This document shows positions 34,473-48,900 of a DNA stretch of 64,000 nucleotides, piece by piece. Source of the DNA: Corylus avellana (Eukaryota; Streptophyta; Magnoliopsida; Fagales; Betulaceae); NCBI RefSeq assembly GCF_901000735.1, contig NC_081543.1:8849921-8913920 (forward strand), given 5' to 3'. The position numbers and the translations under genes were made by a program. Each line of letters opens with the position of its first letter. The first letter of the stretch is position 1. The notes under the pieces were generated by a model. It made no database searches, was not told the origin of the DNA, and was given only the letters and a program-made list of their open reading frames with translations.

Positions 34473-34870
34473 TGGATTGCTTTGCTGGAGGATCACATGA
34501 AGTGCATGTCTAAGGACATGGAGACCATTCAAAAGCAGAAAGCAAATCTCATTTCTCGACTCCCACTAAGGAGGGATCGGGAGCGTGAGGAAAGATGCAA
34601 GGAGAAGCGGCTAGAAGATGATCGACAAAGCTCTGCTTGGGACCATGATGAGACCGTTGAAGGCGGTTCCTGACATGAAAGGGACCAGGAAACTCCCAAT
34701 GTCAATGATGAAGTGAAGGACCTAAAGTTGAAGTATGCGGAGATGGCTCAGCAAATGGCTCAGGGAAGAGAAGACCGATCAATCGTAGATGACTTGATGC
34801 AAAACACTAATTTGCCATTTACTAATTGCGTGATGAGATTCCCTTTTCTCGAGAAGTTTAAGGTCCCACA
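34473..34870 (+). pseudogene. Broken gypsy gag fragment
   Basis: Frame LEDHMKCMSKDMETIQ..., charged and coiled-coil-like, meets a TGA near 34672. It continues with EVKDLKLKYAEMAQQMA and ends FPFLEKFKVPHV. The last words match the start of the conserved gag domain of plant Ty3-gypsy elements. It is cut off exactly where the LTR at 34871 begins, so a later insertion truncated it. Confidence 0.65.
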
Positions 34871-36049
34871 TGTTGTGAAAATTTTAATAACTCGCAAGTG
34901 CACGAATCGTTTGCAGTAAATGGTTGCAAGTACGAGGTCGATCTCACAGGGAATTGTATTTTTGAAAAACAATTATGTCTAAACTAATTTAATCATAACC
35001 TAGTTCCAAAAGAGACTTGATTTTGGGTTTTGCAAATAAAAGAGAAAACATAAACTAAATAAAGTAAATAATCAAAAGATAAAGTACTAAGGTTGTGGAG
35101 TTCACACTCACCAAATCATAGCAACATGTTTCATGTTCATCAATATTATCCAAAGTTTTCACAATAAAATCTTCGGTATGTTTTACTTTCGCTGAGTTAA
35201 TCAAAACAATCCAATGTATCAATTATTTAACACAAATTACAAAAGAAATTCAATTTAATTTAAATCATCAAGTGTATCCGTAAATCACAAAAGATATCCA
35301 AATTAAATCAAAACATCAATTGTATCCGTAGAATAAATCACAAGGGATATCCAATTTTTTTTATGAATTAAAAACCAAGCAATCAATTGTATGAAATTAT
35401 CTCAAATCATCAAATATATCATTAAATCACAAAAGATATCCAAGAATCATCTCAACAATTGATTTGAAGTAAAAAAAAATTGAAATATTAAAGCTCAATA
35501 AAATTGGATAATATTAACTTACATGAACACAATGTTGCTCTTCATTGATGAGGTTTCATCATCAACCTTAGTTGAGAATTTAGCTTCACATGACTATGAA
35601 AAATAAAATCTAAACCTAAGGAAAAACTAAATTAAAGGGGAAAAAAGTTGTGAAATTTCGGACTTGATTTCCAGCCTACATTTCTTGAGGCTTAGCAGTA
35701 TATTTATGGAGGATTCTAAGGCTTAAAACCCTAAAAACGGTGTTGGTGCCAACCTGTCAGACGAGTGCGCTCGATCGCACTCGTGCATGCGTTCTTCCTT
35801 CTGCGGCCCAGCGCTCGCGTTGATGGAATGCTTGTGGGTGCAGGTGCGCTCGAGCGCAACCTTGTTGGGATTGAGCGCAAATGCACTCAAGCGCAAGATT
35901 GTGCGCTCGATCCTACTTCCTCAGATGGCTATTTTTCCAACTTTCTTCCATTTAGGAAAGGCAAATGTAGCCCAGTTTTGAACATTGCCTTGTACAAGCA
36001 AACTTTGTGTTTGTCCTCTTGGACAATCGCTCCATTCTGTCTTTCATCA
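34871..36049 (-). mobile_element. LTR related to the element at 3751-5145
   Basis: Starts TGTTGTGAAAATTTT and carries the same order of landmarks: CGCAAGTGCACGAATCG, GAGGTCGATCTCACAGGG, TAACCTAGTTCC, ATCATCAACCTTAGTTGA, then a block of CGCTCGAGCGCA palindromes (35765-35910). It ends near TTTCATCA. No internal region follows, so it is probably a solo LTR. A clean target duplication was not found. Confidence 0.6.
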
Positions 36050-36087
36050 AACCGAAGGTTCACCGATAACGAAATAAAGCATCTTCC

Positions 36088-36563
36088 TGTAACCCGACCT
36101 TCGTCGGTTGACTTAAGTGTCGACCGCTAAAGGGCCGGGTATGACTCGCCCATGCCATTAGAATCCGACCCGTGACCCATGAGGTAAAGAACACTCGGAA
36201 TCAAAGACCGCGAAATGCAAGGATAACCACCTCGAATTAGTATGTGAGCAACACTCAACTAAAGAAAACGGAGGTAATCAAGAGCTGGACTACCTGAACC
36301 AACAAATTGTTCACAAACAGAGATTCAGTCAACTGAAACCCTAAAGAAGTGTGAAAATGGGGAAAAAAATGGCTAAGGACCCCTTTTATAAGGGCCTTGG
36401 AGGAGAAGCACTTGAGTGCACAAGGATGGTGGCACACACGCAAACCTAGGGTTGCCTCCCTAAAAAGCCCCAAAAACTCCCATCTTTCCACACTCGACCA
36501 ATACCAATTTTAATAATAAAAATTGTAAAATATTTAAAATAGGTCAAACATCGAGGTATTACA
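36088..36563 (-). mobile_element. Possible additional LTR
   Basis: On the minus strand it starts TGTAATACCTCGATGTTTG, a common way for plant gypsy LTRs to begin. A TATA-like TTATAAAAGGGG lies inside and it ends GGTTACA. The ends form TGTAA...TTACA. No coding sequence or target duplication found. Confidence 0.35.
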
Positions 36564-37095
36564 AGATGAGACGCAGTATGAGACAACAAAGTAAGTTAGA
36601 TGGCGAATAAGTCACATCATGAAATGCTTTAAGTTTACTTATTTTCAATAAGTACTTTACTTATTTTCAATAAGTACTTAAGGGTACAAGAGATAAATAA
36701 TTGATTTTTTTTTTTTTATCTCATTTATGATGTTATGTTTAGAACTTTTAAATTTGACTTTTCCAATTCATGCATTTAATGTTCTTGATATGTCATGTGT
36801 GTTATATTTATGACATTTTTCGCCTCTAAGACTTATAGGTTAACAAATTGGATAATGATTTTCTACAATTTTTAAAATTATGTAAATTCAAGTCATTTCT
36901 TGCATTGGACAATTTGAAAAATGTTACCTATTAAAAATTTATCATGTTACTAATAAGAATTGAGTATATTTTCTATGGTTGTACATACGAGCGCTTATTA
37001 ATCGCAACTAACTGCTAACCGTTGTCTAACTGCTATCCACATATGAGGATCTAGATAGCGGTTTTAGAGTATGCACATGGGTTTAGTAATTACTC

Positions 37096-38643
37096 TGATA
37101 AGTATCGAATGTTGCACATGCAAGTCCATTAACTTGTATATGTTAATTCCTTAGCATCGTTCTCTTTTTGATTTTGTATTGTTTTAGTGTTTTCAAGTTC
37201 TATATGAAGATGCAAGCAAATTTTATTGATTTTGGGTTGGAGACATGACTTTTTTGAGATTCTGAAGAAATGGGCTCGAGTACAAAACTGCATGTGAGCG
37301 TAAGTGAGCTCGAGCGCATCACAAGTGGGCTCGAGCACAAGTGAGCTTGAGCACATCAGCATTGGGCTCGAGGAAAATAAAGGTGCCTAGCGCGGGCAAA
37401 ATCCACATAGCCAACAAGAGATCTTGGAGAGGGTCATAAGATTGATAAAATGCTTCCGTTCGAGTGGGAGTTGGTCCAATGTGGTGATGAATTCACACAT
37501 AAGAGGGAGATTTTTGAGTATATGTGTGAGTGTAAAAAGAATAAAATCTCATATTGAAAATATATAAGAAGTGTGAGCGGATAATATAGTATTGTTGGGC
37601 TCAAACTCATAGGCTTAAGCTTATGGGTTGTGTAATGTCTCAATATGCTATATTATGGCTCACTAAAAAGACTATCCAAAGTATCAATCTCCCTAACAGT
37701 CGTAAACCTCTCAAGAGAGGGAGGTGCTTAGCATAGAGAAATTACACAAAAACATCTTCTTGAAGGCTTGAAGAGTTGAAGAGAATATGAATATGGCAAA
37801 AGGCCATTCCAACACCACCATGAGGAGCTAAATTCGTAATAGGGTGTTGATGTACCCATTTCCAAATAACAATGGTTTAATTGTATTTAAATTTATGGTT
37901 TTTCTATATACATGATGGTTGTATAACTAAGAGAATTGTTTTTAATGTTTATATTAAATCTTGATAGAATTCTTATCTTGTCTCAGAAAGCTTTTTATCT
38001 TGATTGAAATCAATCATTCTTATTTTATGTGATTATAAGAATGATGGTTATGCAACGGTTTTAATTGACACATGATCAAGAGGGTTTGATAGGTCATGCC
38101 TAGGGAAGACGAATCGTTCTATACCTTAGTTTAGTGTAATTTAGGTAGATGATTCGTACTAATTAAAAATGAGTTATACTTATCACTTGATTGCGTATAA
38201 CTAATTAAGAGATTTGATAGTCCGTAACTAGGAAAGATGAACCGTATCGCATCTAGAGGTTAGGTAGACGGTTCATGCTAATCGAAGATGAATTATACTT
38301 ATTTCTTAATAATTTTATTTTCTTAACTACTCAAGTGACACGAGTTTTATCATGCATAGAATGAATTTTCCTTGTTCAAATATGATTAACTATTGTTATG
38401 CGGTTACCGGTGAAGTCAATCCCCTATTATTTTCCCCATTACAATTTATTTTACTTTTACTTTTATGCATTTAGTTTTCAAATAAAAATAAAACAATAAT
38501 CTTTTGAATTAGATTATAATTAATCTTGAAAAGCTTAATAACAATATCAGCACAGTCCTTGAGAGTCGACTCCCTCAATATACCTATCTTACAAGGATTT
38601 ATTCTATTGCGAGTGGTAATTTATTATTGATAATGTTTGCACA
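37096..38643 (+). mobile_element. LTR-like fragment with nested repeat
   Basis: Starts TGATAAGTATCGAATGTTGC, similar to the start of the LTR at 5145 read backwards. It then has GGGCTCGAG repeats (37270-37370) and a paired block with AAAGATGAACCGT and AAGACGAATCGT near 38100-38260. It ends near GTTTGCACA. A dispersed unit (GTGTGAGTGTAAAAAG ... ATGTCTCAATATGC) interrupts at about 37440-37700. Confidence 0.4.
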
Positions 38644-38672
38644 ACAAGAAGACCACATTAGCATTCCCATAC

Positions 38673-38680
<8 letters not shown>

Positions 38681-38715
<35 letters not shown>
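38681..38715. repeat. TA microsatellite
   Basis: About 17 TA units. Confidence 0.9.
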
Positions 38716-38718
<3 letters not shown>

Positions 38719-39595
38719 AAATTCACTTAGCGTGCCTTGTAATTTGTATGTTTGTATATTTTGCATGAACTCACCATAGAGTGTTTGTATTTTCTTTGTT
38801 ATTGTTAAGCTGGAATGTAGAAACAAGATATGGATTTCGTCTAAAACACTAGGGCTTCCAAAAAAAACACTAAAACATGCACAAAACATTTTCCAAATGG
38901 TTTAAAATGGGCTTTAATAGAAATCCCAAAAAATAAAAAAATAAAAAAAGCCAAAAAAACTAAAATAAGCCTAAAGGCCCATTACTTTATATGCTAATAA
39001 CTGTTAATAACTCTAATAACTGTGTGGATAGTAGTTAGTAATTGCATGATGCAGATACAGTTACTTAAAAAGGTGATAATCACATAATGCGAATGTAGTT
39101 ATTGCCAAGATCAACATTCATGTCCGCATGTACAATCATAAATTGTCTTTTGATTTACTAAAAAAGAAACATATCTTTCAAATGAGTATAGAATATTTTA
39201 AAGGAGTTCAAGTAAGCGGAATCGAGTTTATATGAATTTGGTTCAAGAGCTTAAATTGAGTTAAGTGAAGTTTACAAGGATTTGATGGCTTAATATTTGG
39301 GCCTCAATTGTTATTACCCATTTATTAAATAGAGTGAGCTCCAGTCGAAGAGTTATACTTGATTATTTAAGCTATCACTCTATACATGATCAACTAGGTT
39401 CCTTTACTATATCATATATATAATATAGATTTTGAAAATTTTCACAATCTTTGAGCTTGGGCTTGGATTTAGTGTGCTGGTCCTACCGGGATAACAGGGG
39501 ACAGATTCTGGCGGGAGTCGCGCACACAGACGCAGTCGTACGAAACAGTCTTCCAACTGCTCAAATCGTTTCATTTCAAAAGGTAGTCGGTGTGT
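38716..39595. other. Intergenic, upstream of the DUF547 gene
   Basis: No gene seen. A block at 38990-39130 has ATAACTGTTAATAAC and TGCGGATAC-type phrases like the hAT-related repeats near 5400 and 27250. Confidence 0.4.
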
Positions 39596-39822
39596 GAGAG
39601 AGAGAGAGAGAGAGAGGAATGATATTGATTGGAGAGATGAATTAAATTCTCTCATTGAATACTCCCAACGACCTAACGGTGACCGTATTCAATTCCTAGC
39701 AGTAGCAGAGCAGCTTCGTTGTCTGTCTCTGGGCAAGTCTTGGTAATTATTTCCCATTTCATATTATTTCTCCCTATGAAAAAAAGAACTCGAATTCTGA
39801 GCCAAAGCAATCATACCCATTT

Positions 39823-39857
<35 letters not shown>
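39596..39857 (+). promoter_or_regulatory. Likely promoter / 5' UTR with GA and CT tracts
   Basis: A GA run (39596-39616) and a CT run (39825-39857) precede the DUF547 gene start at 39960. CT-rich leaders are common in plant 5' UTRs. No clear TATA box could be fixed. Confidence 0.35.
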
Positions 39858-39861
<4 letters not shown>

Positions 39862-39959
39862 TAGTCCCTGGGTATGTCTTGCCCCCATTAGATGAATCTT
39901 ACACTGTAAAATATATTTTATGAGTGCTCTGTTCTGGTGGATTTTCTGTGAGCAAAACA

Positions 39960-42900
39960 ATGATGGGTGGTTTTAGTGTTGTTGAAGACGCAGCAGTAGT
40001 AAGTGGGAAGAGAGAGAATGGAGATGGAAACTCGTATGCCAATTCCCAACACAGACGCTCTAAGAGGTATAGTTTTCAAACTTATTTGAGCATTGCTACT
40101 TACTTGTGTTTGTTGTTGTTGTTGTTTTTTATTTTTTATTTTTTATTTTTTTGTTCTAAGCAAACAAGGAAATGGGTATTCAAACTTATTCCAACTATAA
40201 GATTTTGTTGTTATAATCTGTTATTACTATATGTTAAGTCAAAATCGTAGTCTATTTTTTTGAGTTAAGTTATTATTACTACAAGATTTCATTATAGTCT
40301 TGTTTCTAAAAAAAGGTTTTTGGGAATTGATTGTTCATATGTTTTCTCTTTAAGTATTTGAGTCTTTGGGAAAAGTTGAGGCTAAGAGTTTTGAAGCCTT
40401 TGAATAAATGAGCATATGGGAGTTTGGTGAGTTAAGCAATGTGGGATTTGTGGGGTAGAGTTTTGGTGAAAAATTAGTTGTGCCCAATAAAAAGAATTGG
40501 GATAAGGCTTGTCAAGCTAAGTAGTTTAGGATATTCTATAGTCTGATACACTGATCCCTAATTCTTCTAAGACATTAGAATCATCATATTAGGATCCATC
40601 GTTTTATACGCTATTTAAGTCTGGCTTTTCCTTTCAGTGCTTCTGACAGGAATCGAACTGTTTCAAGAGGTGGAGTTTTGCATTCCATAAAGCAGGAGCA
40701 GAATGAAACATATGTGAGACCACAGACCTTACTTATGTTAGTAATACTAATCATCTCGCGTTATTGTATTTATACAAACGACTATGCTTAAAATCGTAGG
40801 TGAAAATGCAGCCTAAAGCTATATATTATAATCTTGAATAATGACAAAAAATAAAACCATTTGTTACCTTTTTGTTTTGTTTTGTTTTTTTATGAATAAA
40901 CCAGGTGTTACTGCATTCAGCAAATGCTTCTAGGGAACAAAGTCGTCTGGATGACAATGTCAATTATAATAACAAGAATACTTCATCAAATCACCGGGCT
41001 TCCTTGGAAAAAGATGTAAGCACTGGAACTGGGTTTCTTTCTGTCTTTACATTAAGATGTGGGGTTAGATGAGTTCTCTGTATTTAATTTGAAATGCAGG
41101 TTAAGATCATGTGATGAATCTTTTTTGAAGTTGTCTTTGCTATCAGTTCGAATCATTCTTTACCTATCTCTTATTTGGATATAGACGTAAACACAAAACT
41201 GAATTAACAAACTCAAAGATATGAGTCATCTGAATTGGTATAAAGTGAGCGGTATTCGACAAGCGATCCATCACTACCCAAATAGAATCCGGACCTCCTT
41301 GTGTCCTTGGAAATCCTGTCACAAAGTCCATACCACTCTCGTCCCATGTCCAAACTGAAATAGGAAGTGGCTCTAATGTCCCTGCAGGTCTATGATGCTC
41401 TGCTTTGACTTGTTAACAAGTCAAGCACAGCTCCACGTGAGAATTTGTGGGGGCTGAAACAGGCGTCTGTTTAGAGTAACTTTAGGGTTTGAGTTAGGTT
41501 AAATCTGGAGACTGATTAGGGTTTCAAACTTTCAACTTGGTTAAAATGTGGATGCTGATTAGGGTTTGTTTTAAAAAGAAAACTTCCATTTTTGAAGAAA
41601 AATACAGCTGGCCAGATTTTGTTAGGTTTTAGACTTAACAATTATTGACTTTTTTTGTCCTTTATAAGTCTTTTCGAGCACTCTAACATACCCCATATTA
41701 AACCCATGAAAGTAAAAGAGAAAATTAAGCAAACAACCACCACACATCAAATAATAATAATAAAAACTAAAACAGGAACAAAATCATAAAGTTACCCTGG
41801 GGGGTGTAGGGGAGTAATTCTAAGTGGTTTACTTGTGTCCTACTAAGAACGATGTGACTATTAAAATCACCATTGGGCTTTTGATTGATCATTATTGAAT
41901 TTTGATCAAAGGGTGATTTTAATAGCCACATCATTCTTAGTAGGACACAAGTAGGCCACCTAGAATTACTCGATGTAAGTGTTACATGAGCACGATATTT
42001 ATGCATATAATGTGAGAAGTCATGTGTACTAAAGAATACACTGTGAATGACGTTTAGAGTGCTGAATGACCAGCCCTAAAGATAACATAAATGTTTAATT
42101 AATTTTTTTAAAAAAATGTGTTTTTGTTTCCCATGAAATATTTAGCCCTATCATTATTATGGTTCCATCTATAACTGTATTTACTGGTTTACAGATTGAG
42201 CAGCTGCAATTGCATTTACAGCAAGAGAAATCTATGCGCATAATGCTTGACAGAGCAATGGGCCGAGCTTCAAGTACTTTATCTCCTGGACATAGGCATT
42301 TTGCTGCTCAGGTAACTTTTCCTATGATTTATAACTTTTCCTATGATATATACTTAAAATTCCAAAGAGCTATTTCTGAACTTTTCAAAATCTATATGAC
42401 ACTCTCCTTAGAATCTTGCCTAATCTTTGTTGATAATTTAAAATGTTCCACAAGCTTCCTAGATATAAAATTCGTACTACTATCATTATCCACAATTAGA
42501 TCATATACATTTTTATTGATATTGCAGAAGTTCTAGAAAACATCGCAGTGAACTTCTTGTACTCCGATTATGGTTAAGAGGAATATGTCTCGTTCGCTCC
42601 ACCTCTTGTGGGAAAATTTGATTTTTATGATGGCTGTCAATAGGCTGGTAGTGAGTGACATCTCTGATGCTTCTCCTATTGGCTGGTTGATTTTGGTTGG
42701 CATTAAGGCCCAATCTAGAGAGCATATCTCAGATCTTCGAAATTGCACTCTTGGCCTTTAAGCTCTGCCTAAATATCTTCTAATCCAAAAGCAATGTTGT
42801 TAGAATTGTTTCCTTTGCCTACGTTATTAGACATTTTGCCAAGAAATATCTCGCATTGATACCAATAACGCAATGGAAGGTAGAGGATAAAGAGTTAGCA

Positions 42901-45900
42901 ATTGTTATCTCAAACAGTTTTGGAATCCACCAGGAAATAAAAGGAAAACTCTCTACAAGAAAATGTTATTTAATAATTGATGAGTGATAAACAAAAGTCT
43001 AAAACAAGGCCTTTTATTGGCTTCACTAAAAACCCCTAACCCTAGAGACAATTTATTTTGAAAATACCCTTAAGAATGAACATAATATAATCAAATTTGT
43101 GTGAAACCCTAGCCGTCATGTTGTGTGGTGCGCTGGTTGAAGTTGTGGTCGACTGTCCTATCAATTGGTGCACATAGGTCGACTGATTTTTGACAGATCT
43201 TTGATCAATGTTCTTGGGTTTTTGTATGATGCATCACTCAGACGAAGGATGGATTGACCGAATCATCGGCTACTCAAATCCCGCTGGTCTGTTTGAACAG
43301 GTTTCTCTTCGAACTTTTTTCCACTCAACTCCAGCTGCGTAAACGTGCATGAATGACCCCCGAAGTACTTACCCAATAAAACACCCCCTGAAGTATTCTA
43401 CATCATGTAAAACTGAGAACTATGTTTGGCATTTTACGTTTAAAGTTCATATTTCCTGTCGACAAACTTGTAGGTCCATAGAATTTTGACCTTAAACATT
43501 GGGGTTCCCTGGTTTTTTTATTCATGCAATTGTGAGTCTTTCATATAACTGCAGCTTTGACTTGCTTAAAATGACTGTCTAGCATGTGAAGTTTACCTAA
43601 TACTTACTAAGTGGGAAAATTGACTTGCACACTTTGTGAAAATTTCTATATCTACTTATGCTATTAATATAAGTTGTGTATATTTTGGTGGCTACTTTAA
43701 TATCTATATTTTTTAGCAATGAATATGGTGACTTAAACAGAGAATAACCGTAAGATTATTGTCCGATGTTCAGACAAAGGAATTGGTTTCTGAAATTGAA
43801 TTACTTGAAGAAGAGGTTGCAAACCGAGAGCAGCATGTTCTCTCTCTCTATAGGAGTATCTTCGACAAGTGTGCTAGTCAGCCACCTTCAGAGCAAAACT
43901 CAGGCATGACTTCTCCAGCCCATACAAAGCACATGTCCAGGAAACATCCAAGTATCATTTCAAGTGCATTTTGTTCCTCAAAAAAGTTTCCATTGCACCC
44001 TCTGCAAGCTTTAGTTTCTATAGATGACCCATGGAAAAGAATCTCCAAGACTAGTCATACACCACTGCCCTGCAGCAAAGGCAACAACATTTATTTTGAA
44101 AAGGCTTCCCTTGACCCAGCTAAGGTATGATATATACATATCTTCTTTTTCATTTTGCAAATATACATTTGAATGTTGTTGGTATGCTTTTCTTTCCTTA
44201 ATTGAAATCAATGCTCATATCCACAAAAAAGTATAATCTTATACTGTTACAAAGTTTTAATATTAAAACCTTGGATTTTGACTGAAACAGAATGTTTTAC
44301 AAATTCATTTTTTATCCTTTTTATGCTAGTTGATGGTTACAAAAGCTCTGAAGAGAGTTTCTAAGTGTTTTTAAATGGAGATCCTATCATTTGTGCCGCT
44401 TCTGCCATGATCAAGTATAAGAAGAAGAAGAATGTGTCTTATGTCTCTTGTGGTTTTGGAAGTGGGGAGTTTCTTTTGGGCTGTTTGTAAGACATTAAAA
44501 GTGGGTCTCTCTATTATTTGATCATGATCCTTATCTCTTCTGCTGTTTGTTAGCATTAGAGACACATAATGTGATTTAGTTTTATTAATCTACTGAAATT
44601 TCGAAACCTCAATGGATAACTCAATCAGCTGGAGATCACGCCACATGAAGCGAAAGTCATTAGTTAGAATCCTTCCTTTCTCCTCCCCCCCCTTGGGGTC
44701 AATTACTTATTAAAAAAAAAAATGTACTGAAATTTCCAATCAATTCTGAATTGGTTCTGCAGTTGATTGGTCAGAATGAAAGGGCAGTTGGATCGAGAGT
44801 GACATCATTTTGACCAATTTCTGATGAAGAAAAATTTCTTGTGGTGAATTTATTTAGCAGGTTTTCATTTACATATTTTGTGAACTCCATCTTAATATAT
44901 AGATTTGTGCCTTCAACTTTTGTAGAAAGACAAAAGGGATAGATTTCCTTTGTCTGGGACATCCTGACAGACTTCTATATTTGCAAATCATTATGTGAAA
45001 GTAATATGTACTTCATGTTACTGGTTGCCATATAATGCCATGTGGTTGTCCAAACCTTCTAATCTCAATTATTTTTCAGGTAAGGGAAAAGGTTCCAGCA
45101 ATGGCTAAAAAATCAATGTTGCGAACTCTAAAAGATCATCTCTACCAATGCCCAAGCAAGTTATCTGAGGAGATGGTCAGGTGCATGGCTGCTATATATT
45201 GCTGGCTTCGTAGTGCAGCATCTGTAAATTCTGAAAAGAACAGATCACCTTTGATGTCAAGGTCGTCCACAAAGGTCTTACAGCCTCAATGTGGTATTGG
45301 AGAGGACCAACATTGTTCTTGCAAATCAATGATTGAAATATCTTGGATATCAACGGATAAAAGCCAGTTTTCTCGCGCTTCTTATTTCATCAACAACTAC
45401 AGGTTACTTCTCTAGACATAGTTATGATTTTCAATAATTATAAATTAATTTCCAATAAGTGTAACTGTAATTAAAATAAAAAATTCGCAGAACAGATATT
45501 GAACTGATTCATCTATCTTGAGAACACGAAGATGTTCATTGGGGCATCATTTGGTGCAAGTTCCACTTGCTATTTTTTTTGGGTGTATGTGTTCTGATTT
45601 TGGGGATTTAGGTTGGATCTTCTCTGTAATAGGAAAAAGTTGGATGAATCCCTGAAAGCTTCATAGTGTATCTTTGCAAATTTTTTAGGGAAGTCTGACT
45701 TTCAAAGTTCTGACATTTTCATCTAATGGCACAATTATGCTAAAACATCCCCTTGAACGTTTATTGATATCCTGTGTATTAAGAAAGTTACTTAGTTTGT
45801 TAGGAGAAGTGGTTGAATAAGTGGTTAGTCTGTTAGATTTGTTTCATGGGTATTGTAGTCATTTTGCTCTCATCTCTAAACTCTATATATTGAATGCAAG

Positions 45901-48900
45901 AGGGCTATGATCATTATCTAACTAGCCTCTCTTTTCTGCTTATTTCTTTTCTAAATTTCCTAACATGGTATCGGAGCACTTCAATGAGATCCTTTCCTTT
46001 TCTTTTCTCTTTTGCCAAATACTTTTCTTTTCTCTTCCGCAAACACATTTCCTTCTAAGTTTCTTTCATTTCTTCTTCTAATCCTTCAAATGCTTGAAAT
46101 ACTTAAGTAGTCAAGCATTTCACGTGTCTTCTTGCGTCGTTGTTGTTATTGTTGGTGATGGGAGTGTAAACAACATAACCAATTCAATGGTTGCTGTCAT
46201 TTGGGATATTTGAGTTGAAAGATAAAAAGGAAGAATTCTTATTATTTCTCGATGATCCAAAGATACAGTTACACATTTATATAGAGAAGCAACATACACT
46301 ACTATGGAATTACAATAAAAGAGAAAATGTATGGAAAGAAAATCAAATCTTGAAATTACATCCTAGAATAAACTAAAATCTAAATCATATCAGCCGCATA
46401 TCATCAACACTCTCCCTTAAGCTGAGGCGAAGATATCTCGCATGCCCATCTTATTTTGCTTGTTTCTTACTACACCAGGTAACTAGATATCTCCCTTGAG
46501 TAGTCAAGTATTTTGCATGTTTCTCACTAGATCTAGCAACCATTGAGTGTTTCTTACTATGCCAGGTAACTAGATTTCTTCCGATAGTAGTGTAGTATCC
46601 CAAAGTAGATATTCAATCTATGACTGACCTAGCCTATTTTGCATCTGAATAAACTTCTACTTTTAGATGATCATGCCGGACAAACAACAACCATTTCCCT
46701 AGTGAAGATTTCAAATATCGAAGTATTCTATAAACTGCTTCCAGTGAGATTCCCTATTAAATGCATAAATTGGCTAACTACAATTGCTGCATAGGCAATG
46801 TTTGGAAGAGTGTGCGGTAAATATATTAACCTGCCAACCAGTTGTGGGTACTTGCTTCTATTCACCAAAGAACTCTCATCACTTTCTTCTAACTTGTTAT
46901 TATGCTCTATTGAATTGCCAACAACCTTACAACTGAGCATCCTCTTCCGCTGGGAGAGGAAGATGTCCCAATCTTGCTTCTTCAATACCCAAGAAGTGTT
47001 TCAATGGGCCTAATTTTTTTTATTATTATTATTATTTTTTATCTCAAATTCATTTGCCAAATATTTGTTTCAACCTTTGTATATTTCCCCATTATCATTT
47101 CCAATCAATACGATATTGTCTACATAAACAATCAAGAAAGTTACTTTTGTACTTCCCCAACATGCATGTTCTATGAATAGCGTATGATCCGCCTGACTTT
47201 GGTTATGGAAAAATCTCTACATAACTCAAGAGAATCTCTTAAATCAAGCCCTCAGAGTTCGTTTCAGCCCATATAGGGCCTTCTTTAATTCACACACTTT
47301 ACCTTTCGTAGAGGAGAATTGAGGACCAGGAAGGACTTCAATGTAACCTCTTCCTCTAGAACTCTATGAAAAAAAAAAAAAAAATTGCATTCTTCACATC
47401 AAGATCCTGAATCACCAATCTAAATTCGCTGCCAAATAAAGTAGGGATCAAAAAGAATTTATCTTCGCTACCGGGGAAAAGGTATTCTTGTAGTCTATCC
47501 TATATGTCTGAGTAAAGCCTTTAGCAACCATTTTGGATTTATATCTTTCTACTGACCCATTGGCCTTATACTTCACTGTAAACACTCAGTTGCACCCAAC
47601 TACCTTTTTTCCACTAGGCAACTCAACTCGCTCCCATGTGTTATTTTTTTGTAAAGCTCTCATCTCTTCCTACATTGCTTCCTTCCACTTTGGATCATTA
47701 ATTGCCTCTTGTAAATTTTAAGGGATAGATACAAAGGTACGAGGGGTGAAAGATGCTGATATGATATAAAGTTAGATATAGGGTGTTGAGTACAAGTTCT
47801 AACCCCTTCACATTGAGCAATAGGCAAATACGTGTCATCAACAACAGGTATTGAAAATTTTAAATCAGGGGTAAAAGTACTATCACCTGAGTCAGGATTA
47901 GATGTTTGGCAAGTAGCATTAGAAATAACCTTACATTTTTGGCATTTGAAGTAAACTTTGAGCTCCTCCACTGGTGGTGGCTTATACGACTGACAAAAGA
48001 AGACTCATTAGCAAGCGGCTGCTGTTTGTCATGCTCTAGCACAGGAGCAGAGACAGGTAAAGGACTACACATAGAAACTTCTCTTCGCTTGGACTCTTTC
48101 CCTAAAGAGAAGTTTGGGTGGATGAAAAATATGGTTGCAACTAAAAAAGGCGGCATTAGTAATTAATATAGATGATTCAGGTGGTATTTTTTGATTGAAA
48201 CAATTTTTGCAAAAATGGTTTCATACAAAGGATTTGGGAAAACTTTGATACTTCTTGGGTGTTGAAGTTGCTAGATCTCATATTGTTATCAATTTATCTT
48301 AGAGAAAGTATGTACTTGATTTGTTAGAAGAGACATGCCTTTTAGGTAGTCGTCCCATTGATATTCCAATTGATCCTAGTAAGAAATTATTGAAAGATGA
48401 AGGATAAATGTTTAATGATCTTGCCAGATATTGTTAGTTAGTTGAAAAGTTGAACTATCTTACTACCACCAAACTATATATTTCATATACAGTTAGTCAC
48501 TTCTTAGAGACTTTTAGGGTTCCACAGTGGGATGTAGTTATCCTTATCATTCGGTAACTGGACATATCAAAGTAGAAAGATTTACTGATACAGATTGGGC
48601 AAGATCTCCCTAGATAGGATGTTCACTACTGGATGTTGTACATTTGAAGGTGGAAATTTGGTTACTTGAAAGAATAAGAAACATACGGTTGTGGCACGTT
48701 CCACTACGAAAGCTACATATAGGGCAATGGCTGATACTGCTAGTGAGTTAACATGGTAACATTTTTTGCAGGTGATTGTTTTTTCATCTCCTACTCCAGT
48801 TCCATTATTTTGTGATAATTAAGGTTGCAATACATACTTCTTCCAATCCTATCTTCCATGAAAGAACCAAACATATTTAAGTTGATTATCACTTCATATG

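Noticed and set aside
36088..36563. A complete retrotransposon between the LTR-like pieces at 34871 and 37096
   Set aside because: No primer site, polypurine tract or pol coding was found, and orientations differ. The pieces are better read as separate fragments.
42513..42761. A small gene or RT fragment in intron 4 of the DUF547 gene
   Set aside because: Overlapping short frames on both strands hint at an old gypsy fragment (DVFLELL near the left end), but the match is too weak to call.
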